Shown here: positions 37,751 through 51,930 of the stretch, piece after piece
Layout: the number at the start of each line of letters is the position of its first letter
How positions within the stretch are numbered: position 1 is the first letter of the stretch
Assembly: GCA_028023455.1 (NCBI GenBank)
Contig: JAQFVV010006641.1
Span: forward strand, 124,001-188,000
Reading direction: 5' to 3'
Length of the DNA: 64,000 nucleotides
Source of the DNA: Epiperipatus broadwayi
Taxonomy: Eukaryota; Onychophora; Udeonychophora; Euonychophora; Peripatidae
Program-made: the position numbers and the translations under genes
Notes under the pieces: generated by a model
What the model was told of the DNA's origin: nothing
What the model saw: the letters and a program-made list of their open reading frames with translations, nothing else
The model's database searches: none

Positions 37751-39435
37751 TATATTATTTAATTCTTAATTAATTTTCATATTTTATTTACACTTAGTAA
37801 ATACTTTAAAATAACTTTTAAAAATCACATTATAATATTTATTATTATTTCTATCCTCCTTTTAACCAAAACACAATTATTTTTAATACAAAAAAAATCT
37901 GATTTTATTTATTACATTCATTTTAAAAATTCAATTTAATATTTATAACAGCTAATATTATTTTATCTTGGAATAAACAAATCCACTATTTTTAAATCTT
38001 ATATTAGAATTTTAAATAATTTTGCAACTTTACTAGAAAAACTTCTCAAGCACAAATGTGAATATCTACACATCATGTGATTTACAAAAATACATGTGAC
38101 ACTAATAATTTAAATGAAAATAAATTAAATAATTTAATTCATAAAATATTACATAAAAATAATGTTATAGCAAAATTTAAAATAATTATTCCAATATTAT
38201 AAAATCAAATATGCACTTTTCTCCCATATTATTACTTCCAATTAAATGATTTTAGATAGAATTATTAAATATAATTATTATTATCAAATAATCTATTCAT
38301 TTAACTTTAAATTACTACTTTTAAAATTTACTTTAATCATTTATTTATAAGACTTATTAATCAGTATTTATTATGGCCAGATTTCCCAACCATACAATCT
38401 TATAATTATTTTTATTAACTGTTTTCTTTCAAAATACTAACACAATATTATACAGCAATTATTTGTACTTGCCCTACCTAGATTATTAAAAGATCATCCA
38501 CACACATAACGTACATCATTCCTTTACTTAGCTTTGCATTTTTAAAATTTTCTAGAAAATTGATCTAAATAATCCATTCTTACCTAAACAGAAAATTACA
38601 ATATAAATTATAAATTACACAATAACCTGTTCTATACTTTTCACACTGTCTAGACTTGATTGAACCTGTCCTTTGGTATTGATTTAATCTAGTGATTTTA
38701 TTGGTTAATTCTCCTTTTAAAATGATTGTTTATTTACATAAACTAAATTAATTTCATCTTTAAAATTCAGCCTTAAAACTATCAGTCATCATTTAAAAAA
38801 TATTATATTAAATTATTTAGCACTTACAAATATTAATTTTTTTTTTAAAACAGTAAAATATCATTATTGATACAATTTATATATTATAATAACTCTAAAA
38901 TATTAATTTTAAAATAAAGGCTATATTTAAACAACAGTGATAACTTTAACTATTACTTTTTTAAAACAGTATCCGTTGTCTAATTTTTTGAAACATTTAA
39001 AATGTATCCAATTTTATTAACAAACTAGAATTCAAAATTTACTTTTCCTAACTATTGAATGCTCACATAAAAACACAACCACCTTTAATCATGTGACACT
39101 TTTAGATCATTCCAGACAAATATTAAATTATTTATTATCTAAATAATATTTTAAACAAAATAATATTTTTAAACACATTATATAAAAAAATTATTGCTGA
39201 AATCAAACCATTATGTTGTTATAATATCTATTAAATATAATAAATAAAAAATATTTTTCCTTTAAAATAATAAATTATTTTATTACTTAATTTATCTTAA
39301 AATGACATTAAATTATTTAATACATCTTACAAGCTTCAAAGTACTAAATTTCCATTCATACTACCTATAAAATTACAATTACATATTAAAAATATCATAA
39401 AATTATTTTTTTTCAATAGCTACATTTCAAACCCT
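37751..39435. other. Unassigned AT-rich DNA
   Basis: Possibly the end of A3 plus flank. Nothing else was recognised. Confidence 0.45.
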
Positions 39436-39439
39436 ATCT

Positions 39440-41536
<2,097 letters not shown>

Positions 41537-41603
<67 letters not shown>
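41537..41603. repeat. (TA)n at the junction of B1 and element E2
   Basis: The tract starts at the end of family B copy B1 and ends exactly at the TGTAACC end of E2. Confidence 0.93.
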
Positions 41604-41606
<3 letters not shown>

Positions 41607-44600
41607 AACCATCAACATTAATCGAACCTAATACCTTGATCTCAGAGAACTACTATAATCAGACCCACCTTGCTATAACCTAATAGATTGAAGGGATGTA
41701 TCGATGCCTACCGCAATGGCGCCAAGAACTGTAATAGAATTCTTTGAAATCAAGGGCTTTAATCATTGGGCAGCCAAGAACCGTACCCATCAATCTAACT
41801 GAATGCTTCAATCATTGTGGTGCCAAGAACTATAATCAAAAGCATATCATGCCATCTTTTTTATGCACCAATGACTATAACCAAAATCTGGAGCAAATTT
41901 CAACAAACAAAACTAATGATATAACATAAAATTGTTATGATCTCATCTGGTTGCAGCCAGGGTATACCACGAAAACCTATCATAGTAGTATGTGAAAATA
42001 CATTAGACAATTTATATGTATGTAATTTTATTATCCTTCAAATCTTAATTTGCGATTTTTCATTGCATGAGACCTTATGGCCGACCATGGACCAAATGGT
42101 ATAATTTGTGAAACTACTAAAGATTATGAATTTTAAAATTACATATATGATTTTTAATACAAATGCTAGTCTAGGTAAGAGCTTTGCAATAATAAATAAA
42201 CATGGAATACTTGGGTTCTTTTCTATAATTTAATAAATATCAATGAGACTCTTGTTATACTGATGAATGACAATTAAAACATTAAGTAAATATATTTAAT
42301 CATGTCATTATCTGATAAATCTGTTTATAAGTATATAAAATCAATCAATTTTGTATCACATACTTGAATCAACTACACAAAGCTAAAATGATGGAAAAGG
42401 TAAATGGGATTTTATTGTACCTTACACATCATAAACTACCAAGGACAAAAAACATTCAAATGTTTTTTCTCAAAATATTACTAAACTCTTATATCATGCT
42501 AACAACAGTATGTACTTCAATGTATGCTCTATTCAAGGTATAGGATTTTTGATTTTATGTATGACAAATAGCAACAGCACAGTAAGTTTAATTATAAATC
42601 AATATTTATTTACAATTTTATGACTAACAAGTAATTAATGTTTAATGTAATAACTAAATACATAAATAAACAAATAAAATAAATTATCATTCCATTGGAT
42701 TCCTTCAATAACATATCATAGGCACAGTTTTATAAAGCCTAATCATACATTATATTACAATTTGATAATATTGATGTCTTGAGGAAATTATTCTAAAATT
42801 CAACATCAAATCATGAAATACCCAATGAGTCACTTCCAGAACCAATAAACCTATACCATATACCTATAATAATATAATAAATAATATTATATTTGCAGGA
42901 ATTAGCTAATATGCAAAGCTAAAGCACAGTAAAAATTCAAACTTCAGTTCAGATCAAATATTAATTAACAAACAGTTAATCATCACGAAGATACTTTAAA
43001 TAAGATGCCCTGTTACACTTTATCACTCAACTTATAAGTTATACATATAAATGAAAGAAAATGATTCTAGCACAATAATACAAAATACTTTGTCCAAACT
43101 TACATTTATGAAGTAAAATGATATTCCTGTGGATGCATTCATCTACACATAGGAATCATACAACACTGAGTGCCCTGTGGATTTATACACCACCATAAAT
43201 CAACAAATATAATTACACAATTACACAGATTCACCTCCAGCACAGGAATAAGTGTAAAAATACAGAAAGTGGCAAATAATTAATCAGTGGATTAACCACC
43301 AGCACAGATTAATGTCAAGTAACATGGTAAAGCAATATTAATATTTACTTCATATTTAAAGTGCAAAAATCATCCTCCTCAGTTATTTTGACAATTAAGA
43401 AAAACACTAGCATTTCAGTAGATGTGGGTTCATACATAATGAAAAGTGTTTTAATAATAAGGACAACTAATATACCAAATTAGCTTGCTTAAAATATAAA
43501 CATAGTAATAATGTAATATATGTGACATGAGTATAAGAATAGAACTCTGGAAAGACTGATAAGACACTTCATGAGAGTTTGACATATATAAATTCATTAG
43601 TAATTCTCAAGCTTTTTCGCAAGCGCTATTTATTCAATCCCATTAATTTAATTTAAACCTAGTAAAAATACATCTCATGAACTTCACATATAAGTTCATA
43701 TAACGATAAAATTAAAATTCATTCATTCTTACTTACATAAATAAATTAAATTATACAACATTTTATAATAATAAATATGATCCGTGAAATCAATGTAAAA
43801 ATGTCTTGAACAATAAATACACAAAGTAATAATTATAATTGTAGCCGAATTCCATAGATATGATTATATCCATGTGTTTTAGTTATTATGAGCACTTTAA
43901 ATTAATGAGTTTACGTGGCTCCAAGAATATAAGACAATTACAAAATCATGACATGTAGAGTTTAAATGAAAATGTTCTTCATAAGTTATTAAATTCTACA
44001 TTTCTACATAAAGTTGTTCCAAGTTTATGACATCCAGGCTAATATTTATTTATCCACGTTTAAAGTTAGGAATACTAATTAGAGCATATAATTTAATAAT
44101 TCCAAATTAACGATAAAATCAGAAAGTAGTTTTAGTTAATTATTTGAAGACTGCTACCATTATTCAAACAGTAAACAAATTAATAGCAAATATATTACTG
44201 GCAGTATAAAGTTAAATAAATTAATCAATGCTTTATTATTTGAATAAGTAGAAACATTAAACCAGCGTTTCAATAAATTTTAACATTTAAATTTGATTTT
44301 AACTTCTTTTTTAAAAATAAAGTTTTCATATCCGAAAAATTTCTGCAATTAAACCATTTATTTAGTGTTTCCAATTTGTATAATAATAAAATATTCCAAA
44401 CATACTGATCTCTTCTGCAATTAATTTTAGTTTTAAATTTGAAAGCTCCGACATATTTTTAAATGTAAATATTTAAAAAATTCTTAGCGATTTGATCCAC
44501 TTGGCTAGCTGACTTAAACAGATCTTTTAAACCTAGTAATCCATTCTGTTATTAAATACCACCATTTTATGTTTAGATTTGTAGGAAAAATTTTGGTAAA

Positions 44601-45140
44601 TCTGTTTACTTATTAATTATTTTTAAAAATAAGCTTAACATACTTTGCATACATTTTATTATTACACCATTTTTTTTTTCCTATCTGACAAGAATGCTAT
44701 CATAATCGCGCTCTTTTTTATTTTACACTGAAACGAATACGTGGTTACTATATTTTTATCTAATAATCAAAAATTAGTTAAACAAATGTTTTTTTTAATT
44801 CAATGAAAATAATTTCTAAGACTAGTTTAAATAAATAAGAATTATTATTATTTTTCAATCATATTTTACTAAACTTAATGTGTACTGTCAATTTCCAAAT
44901 AGTTAAACATATTTTAATCCAAATCAGTGGGTGGAAAGAAACAATTTAAATACATTATAATAACACAGACAATAAGTAAGGCAAACTATTACTTATTCTC
45001 TCTAATAAATTATCTTGAATGCAAGAAAATAATATGTTCAAAATGCAAACCAAGCCAATCAAATCACCAAGAAGAAGGCAGAGAAATTTTTATACCAGTT
45101 ATATCAATCTTTATATTTTATACTAAAATATAAGGTTACA
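41604..45140 (+). mobile_element. E2: 3.5-kb LTR-like element with TGTAAC/GTTACA ends
   Basis: The element begins TGTAACCATCAAC and ends ATAAGGTTACA, with ATAT directly outside both ends, the same arrangement as E1. The interior shows no obvious similarity to E1 in the middle, so they would be different families with similar termini. Short decayed tandem repeats lie at its left end (41713-41900). A second cluster containing ACCTCCAGCACAGGAATAAG and ACCACCAGCACAGATTAATG lies at 43225-43315. No protein domain was recognised; the frames at 41744 and 44927 are chance. It may be a solo LTR or a composite of several insertions. Confidence 0.5.
41713..41900 (+). repeat. Decayed tandem repeat, period about 50 bp
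   Basis: CAATGGCGCCAAGAACTGTA at 41713, CATTGGGCAGCCAAGAACCG at 41764 and CATTGTGGTGCCAAGAACTA at 41813 are successive diverged copies. A weaker fourth (CCAATGACTATAACC) is near 41867. Confidence 0.75.
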
Positions 45141-45275
45141 ATATATATAAACAATTTAACAGTAAAAATATTATATTTTAAATTCTTTAGTAGTGCTTTC
45201 AATTACATAGTAATCCTCATTAAATTGTTTATTTATGTATTACATATAATATTTTTATAATGGGTATTATACTTT

Positions 45276-45301
45276 TACACACACACACACAACACACACA
45301 C

Positions 45302-45378
<77 letters not shown>
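45276..45378. repeat. (CA)n(CATA)n(TA)n compound microsatellite
   Basis: CA repeats pass through CATA units into a long TA tract. Confidence 0.96.
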
Positions 45379-45380
<2 letters not shown>

Positions 45381-45447
45381 ATAATGGAAATAGTCCAATA
45401 TAAAAATACAGCTAGAACACCATCATCATAAACCTTCAGAAAAACAC

Positions 45448-45471
45448 TATATATATATATATATATATATA
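45448..45471. repeat. Short (TA)n
   Basis: A (TA)n tract between the compound microsatellite and family C copy C3. Confidence 0.9.
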
Positions 45472-45534
45472 TTGAACTAATCTACTATTACTAGGCAAAT
45501 TCTCCCTTAAATTTGCCACAAAATCTATAATGGA

Positions 45535-46259
45535 AAAAAATATTTTCATAGTTCAAAATATCTGTTGACTGAGTGAGTTGAAGTTCTAATCATTTGATTG
45601 GTCAATGAAAGAATCAGCAGTAAATATATGTTTGTCTTTTAATATTAGATTCATTTTAGTTTTTTTTTTTTTTTGTAAAAAGCAAATTAATAATTTGTGG
45701 ATTAATTTTTTAAAAATATATTTCTATTTACAATTATAAAAATATTCTATAATGAAGAAGCTAAAAAGAACAGTCTAACCAATTAGAAAATGTTCTATAC
45801 ATCATTGATTTTTTTCACAATTTATGTTTGTGTAAAAGTAAAGAATTTTTATTAAGATCTTAACTATTTTTTAACATAATTATATTTTCAGCATATTTTA
45901 TCAAAACAATTTATAATATGTAAAAAAAAAAAAATACAAAAAAAGTACTCTAAAATATACATTCTCATTTTGAAAATCAAAACAAAGAACTTAGACCTGT
46001 CAAAATTGTTGGGAAGCACTCCTTTTTGTTCAACATGAGAAATAACCAATCAGTGCCTTGGAAAGTCTGCTTCCTCCCATTGTTATACTTAAAATTTAAA
46101 TGTTATTTATTTTTACTTATAAAATAATTCTAGAGAGGGCAACATCTTATGGTACATTTTAAGCTTTAACATGAGTGTAAATTTGCTATTATAATGTAAA
46201 AATTACCTTTTTTTCCCAGACAATTTGATAATAATAAAACCTGACACTAAAAGTGTTAA
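45535..46259 (-). mobile_element. Family C copy C3: piggyBac-type non-autonomous element (inverted)
   Basis: Read on the minus strand it starts TTAACACTTTTAGTGTC (a decayed TTAACCCTTTT). It then repeats the C1 blocks: CATAAGATGTTGCCCTCTCT, GAATTATTTTATAAGTAAAA, a CCAAT-type CTGATTGGTTATT, CAAAATGAGAATG, TTGTTTTGATAAAATATG, GACCAATCAAATGATTAGAA and CTCACTCAGTCAACAG. It is non-coding. The far end is less clear than in C2. Confidence 0.6.
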
Positions 46260-47685
46260 ATCACCAACTATTATTAGTTAAATAATGTATCGTGTTTGGA
46301 TACTAATTTTGTAATACTATAATATCAATATGTAATTTAATTAATGATTTTTATACTCTAATTAAGATAACAAATTATATTATCTTATAATATTTATAAA
46401 GTAAAAATTAAATAATGTAAATTGTAAAAGTACAAACAATGTTGAATGTCAGAACAGTTTTAACAAAGATAAATACATGCCATTAAGTAATTGGTATTTT
46501 ATAAGGCATTACCTTAATTTTTAATAATTATTTATTTAATATAATCAATGAAATATAAATAATAACATACTCAAATTATACCATAAATTATTAAAGTGTT
46601 TATTTAATATTTTATCTAGCTGAATATTTGATATGAAAATAAAATATGTAGAGACTCTTTAACTTTTTAATAATTCATAAACTATGAATAATTACAGAAT
46701 TTACTTAAATAATAAAATATAGAAATTATGAAATGAATGAAAAAAATTTGATTAGAATATTCGACTATGGATTAATTATCAGTGGTTTAAATAATATACT
46801 TTGTGTAATTTTTTGTTTATGTATTTCTCAGATAATGTGAAAAATGATACACTAATAAACCACAACAAAAATATATATTTATAAGCATTTATATCTAAAT
46901 CCTTAAAATATAGATATATAAAGAAAAATAAATAAATAACTTTGTTCTAGTTTGTTCCCTAATTACTGTGTGGTTATAAATGTAAAATTACTAAATCAAA
47001 TACAGTGTTACACTATCGTCAATGTATATGAAGTCTATTTTGTCCAAGATGTAATTCATTAATGATTGTATTTAAAACCTATTACTTTTTAAATATACAT
47101 CAATAATAAAACAAAAAGAACATACTTCAAAATTTTATAAAATCAAAATTGGAACTAAGAAAGATATATTTAAATTTTGTTTAAAATAATATTTTTTTTT
47201 TTTGGTTAACTTATATTTTATGGAATGTAGACAATATATTGTATAGTTAATAAATATATAATGGAAACATATGATTTGGTTAATTTTATAAGAATCATTC
47301 TATATTTGTTTAACTGATTATTCATTAAAAGATCATTTATTAACACATAATAAGCATAATAATATTTGCAGAGCAATATATAATTAAAGTTAACAAATCC
47401 TGAGAGTTCTTATTTTTTTATATATAATAAATATGAAGATCTGTTTGATAAGCCTTCTATTTGAAGTTTAATCATATTCCAATTACATCATTCAAAACAG
47501 AATTTTTTATATCCTCTTTTATAAAGTATATAGTTTAATATATTTTTATAATAACAATAAAACCTTAATATTTCTATTTTATATGAATAATAAAACTTTT
47601 TAATCTATTGGTAAATTTAATCTTTTGATAAATCTTATCCATAATTTTTCCAATTTATATTCTTATAAATTTTTTAGTAATATAA
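46260..47685. other. Unassigned AT-rich DNA
   Basis: No gene, RNA or repeat copy recognised. Confidence 0.5.
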
Positions 47686-47689
47686 TATA

Positions 47690-47804
47690 ATGGCCGGGGT
47701 GTAGGGAAAGCTTGAGTCTTACTGTATCTGCTGAACAGGGCACCACCAGGCTATTTGAACCTGGAAAATTTATATAGTAGGTAGAGATGCGAGTTAAGAT
47801 CCAA

Positions 47805-47859
<55 letters not shown>

Positions 47860-49810
47860 GACCATCAGCCCATGCCATTAGCTCATAGAGATGCAGAGAT
47901 TTAATATAACTTCTTAAAATATATTTTAAGGAAAAAGATTTCAATAAAATAAATAAATAAGATACTGCCAGAAATAACACACACAAAAAGATTTATTGAC
48001 GCATATATAAATATTTAAAAATTGAGGAATAAAATTTAACTTGTTTATATTTAAATATTATTTTTTAAATTTAAATTATTATTTTAAACAATCTGCACAG
48101 ATGGATTTTAATAAGAGTTTGTTTTATGATGTTGAGTATAAATACATTATACGGATTCATTCGAAAAAGAAAAAAAGTCCTATAGCCCTTATTTAATCCT
48201 AGGCCAAAAGTTTGCAGTCAAACCAACACCAATTTATCTAATATATTGATGTTTTCAATGCAGCATGAATATAGCACAATACCATACTGTCAGGAATGCA
48301 CATCTGAACAGCATGGTTATAGATAAGAAATTGTCTCTTGTCCAGTACATGGATGTTACATCTGTCTAGCATGAAGAACAATAAAAAAAAAAAACTCCAT
48401 AGGAAGGGATTGTTGTCTTTTTTGCCATCTTACTATCCCATTCCATAGGCTAAAGGTGTGATCCAAGGAGCAGGGAATATGTCTGCTTATGATGGTCATT
48501 ACGAAATGAGACTTATTTTTCCCAAGTGTGGCATATATGTAAACCTGCACGTAGTGGATCTTCATACTACATTTACTAATTACACCAATATATCCAATAC
48601 ATTAACCCAGTTTAACCATGAAACAACTAACCCAAGATTAAACCTCCCTTAAACTAACAAACTTAACTAATCTATATAGCCATCCACACCCAGCTTAAAT
48701 TTAAATACAGTTAAATAATTTAATTAACACATAACAAAAATAAAAAAGAAATGGAAATGATTAATTAAACATATGCAGAAAAAAATATTAATAACTGATT
48801 TTGAATTTTTTTTGGTCAGATGAGAGTTCTTATTTTCAATTACTCATTGCAAATTTAGAACAAGTTCCTAATAGATAAGCAAAAAGAGTTTATACTTTCT
48901 GGATTCTGCAGATTTAGAGGTCCATCTTTGTGATCACTTAATATATTGTTTATCCTTTTTTTAAAAAAATGAAGCCACTACTTGCCATTCCTTTTGGTTC
49001 ATAACTGTCATAGGGAGGCCTCAGCTGGTTGACAAGAAAATAAATGTATTGCAGCCTCCTACATTGGGAAATCTACAATACAGCTACCATTCATATATAG
49101 CTTAATAGCCAGCCTCCAGACAACAACTATTTTGCCTTTTATATTTTTATTAGCCTCTTATCAGCAAATTTTCAGATTCAATGAGCAAGACATCACTAAT
49201 CTTAGAGTCCCTATTTTGGTCCATGCTGTGGCTTGATGCTTCCATTGGTCAAGCTAATTATTTTTATTCTCTTGTCTGACCATTTAAATTATTTTAAGTT
49301 TCCCAAGGGCTAGTTTGCTTTAAAAAAATTGTTTAATTAAAAAACATCATTTCCATTTTCTAAGATTAAACATGATAGAAATCTTTTACTTCTATTTTAA
49401 AAAATATCAATCTTTACTTTTTTTACAAAAAAAATACTTTCAAATACTTTTATTTTTAAAATAGTTTTTAAAATTTTCCATCTGTGCAATCTATATATAC
49501 ATTAAACAACTTTTAATTTTCAGTGTTTGAGTTAAGTTTTTTCTTTTTAATAAATCAATTTTTATTTACAATCTTTTTATTTTAATTTAAAATATTGTAA
49601 TGACATATTATATACCATTACAATAAATACTATAGCACAGGAGTATTTCATAATTTTTATATTCCTGGGACATTACAATACTTTCTACACTGAGATAATT
49701 CCCGATTTCTCAAAAGACAAAGGCATTTGGAGTAAAATTTACTTAGCTATTCATTATTATAATGTAAATTTAAGTACTATATATATCACATTTGTGCAAT
49801 AGTGAAAATT
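47690..49810 (+). mobile_element. Family B copy B2
   Basis: It starts ATAATGGCCGGGG and then has CCAGGCTATTTGAACCTGG, the inverse of the array's TTCAAATAGCCTAGTGG block. Later blocks include ACTGCCAGAAATA near 47965, TTCATAACTGTCATAGGGAG followed by GCCTCAGCTGG near 48999, and CCCAAGGGCTAGTTTGC near 49304. They appear in the same order as in B1. A (TA)n at 47809-47856 lies near the start. The 69-codon minus-strand and 64-codon plus-strand frames near 48.4-48.6 kb have no domain. The right end is uncertain. Confidence 0.6.
47809..47856. repeat. (TA)n inside B2
   Basis: A TA tract of about 48 bp. Confidence 0.95.
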
Positions 49811-51780
49811 TAACCTCAAATCACGGGCTTTGTATATCATTTTCCTAATGATGAATTGTTGACAACATTAGCTTAGATATTGTTTCTATAAATTCACTTA
49901 AAGAACCTATTGCTATAATAAAGAATTGAATTTTTTCTCAATAAAACATTTTTTAAAAGTATTTTAATATTCATGAAAAAAAAAAGTTTTTTAACTTTAT
50001 AATAAATGAACAGTTTTTTAAATAATAATAAAAATAATATGTAAATAAGCATTTATTTATATAATAATAATAAAGTAAAATCTGCAAATCGGTATACCCT
50101 TTAAAATTACAATTTAAACAAAATATGAATTTACCTTTATTTATTTATTTAATATACTATATTCTATATTTTTTTAGATTCTTATTAAAATAATTATACA
50201 TAGCTCTTCCTTTATTTTATTTTAGTTGTATTGACAAAACGCACATATAGATAGATGCTCACATACTTAATAATTATTGACCATTTTCTGTTTATTTATG
50301 TACATGTACTATTTGTTAAATGTATGCTGTAAAGTAAAAAAATAAAACACAAATAGACAAATATATCAACATGTACTTCAATATATCCAATTTTTCTAAT
50401 AAAAAAAACATTAAAAATACCAAATGTTATCTTATAATGTTATCTTATAATACAATGGATTACCAATAACTATTTATTAATATCTCAATGTATTGAATCC
50501 TTTAAAACAATTGAAAAATAAAGTAAGCCAACAAAATATATTATTTTTACGAATAATGATTTCCAGATTTAAATCTAGACCAAAGCAATACAATATATAT
50601 ATATATGTATGAAATAATGCAAGTCATACAAAATAATATATTTTCGGAAGTGTATAGCAAGCTAATATTAAATACAGATAGGAAAATATAAGTAATTGGT
50701 CATCATCACCACATTAATTATTCAAATATTTTAGGAAGCTTATGTTACAGGGCTATGCTATATGTCCATGAAAGTCAACTAAAAACAACTTTGATCACTC
50801 TTATCTCAATTGATATGTAGGGATTATGATGAATATTAAGTTAGGAAGATCTAAAAAATGCCAATAAACTTACTAGGTGTGCATGCTTATAATGAAAGTA
50901 TCTTCCAAAAACAAGAATATGTTGATACTATTTTGGAAAATAAAATTTTTACCTTGAAAGAAAATTGTTTTTATAGTTACTTTACATTGTTGCTGTGTTT
51001 TTTAGAGCATTGATTAATAAATTTAAAAAGCTCATAAAAAGTAGCTATAGTGAAGTTAAATGATAGTTTCCCATTACTGTAATATTTATGAAATGGTTTT
51101 AGATTGTAGTAATTAGGATTCTATGATGAAATGTGAGATTCTGGAAAAAAATATTAAAAACATTGATTTTCTATCTAGACAAACACACTACATTGTTTTA
51201 GTTGTTTTATTATAATTTATATTTCTTGAATAATTAGGGATTGTTAAGATGCTTTTTATAATATATTACAGATTGAAAAAGTTTGGGATGACAAATGTTA
51301 ATTAACTATTTGGGAATGCCCTCAAAAAGTTAATATTCAATATTTTCTTTTGTAATAAATCTTAGATCATTGACCCATAGAGTTTCATCTGAACATTTTG
51401 TTCTTGCAGAATATATGTTATTGTTCTGAGTATGAAATTACATTAAAATAATGGCATGTGAATAATAGATTGTTAAATTATAATCATTATTGCTCTCCAA
51501 TGTAAAACATATATAATTTTGAATTTAATTTTTAAAATCACTCTACAGGATTCATCTATTTACTAAACCAAATCATATGCGAAATTATTATCATTATTCA
51601 AACTTTTGTTTCTCATTAAAATTATTTCTTTTAAATAAAACAAAGTCATATAATTTCAGAGATCTCTAAAACCAATATAAATGTTTAAAATTAATAATTT
51701 GCATTATCAAGGTGAAATCTTCATTTTATAATCTAGTCAACACACTCATTTTAGTTAATTCTTTTATTTATTAAAAAAAA
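49811..51780. other. Unassigned AT-rich DNA
   Basis: No gene or clear repeat copy. A small (TA)n occurs near 50593-50605. Confidence 0.45.
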
Positions 51781-51792
51781 AAAAAACACCTT

Positions 51793-51890
51793 TATATATA
51801 TATATATATATATATATAAATATATATATATCAAAAGTTATATATATATATATATATATAACTTTTATCAAAACTTTCATTATATATATA
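51793..51890. repeat. (TA)n tracts forming a hairpin
   Basis: AAAAGTTATATATA and its inverse TATATAACTTTT surround a TA core at about 51833-51867, next to further TA runs. It lies just left of the family B tandem array. Confidence 0.85.
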
Positions 51891-51930
51891 TTAATCTAAA
51901 AACAATTGCATATATTATGTAACAGTAATT

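Noticed and set aside
42585-42640. Similarity of an AT-rich TTTATTTACA block in E2 to the TTTATTAA block of family A
   Set aside because: The match is short and AT-only, and neighbouring blocks do not align, so I did not place E2 in family A.
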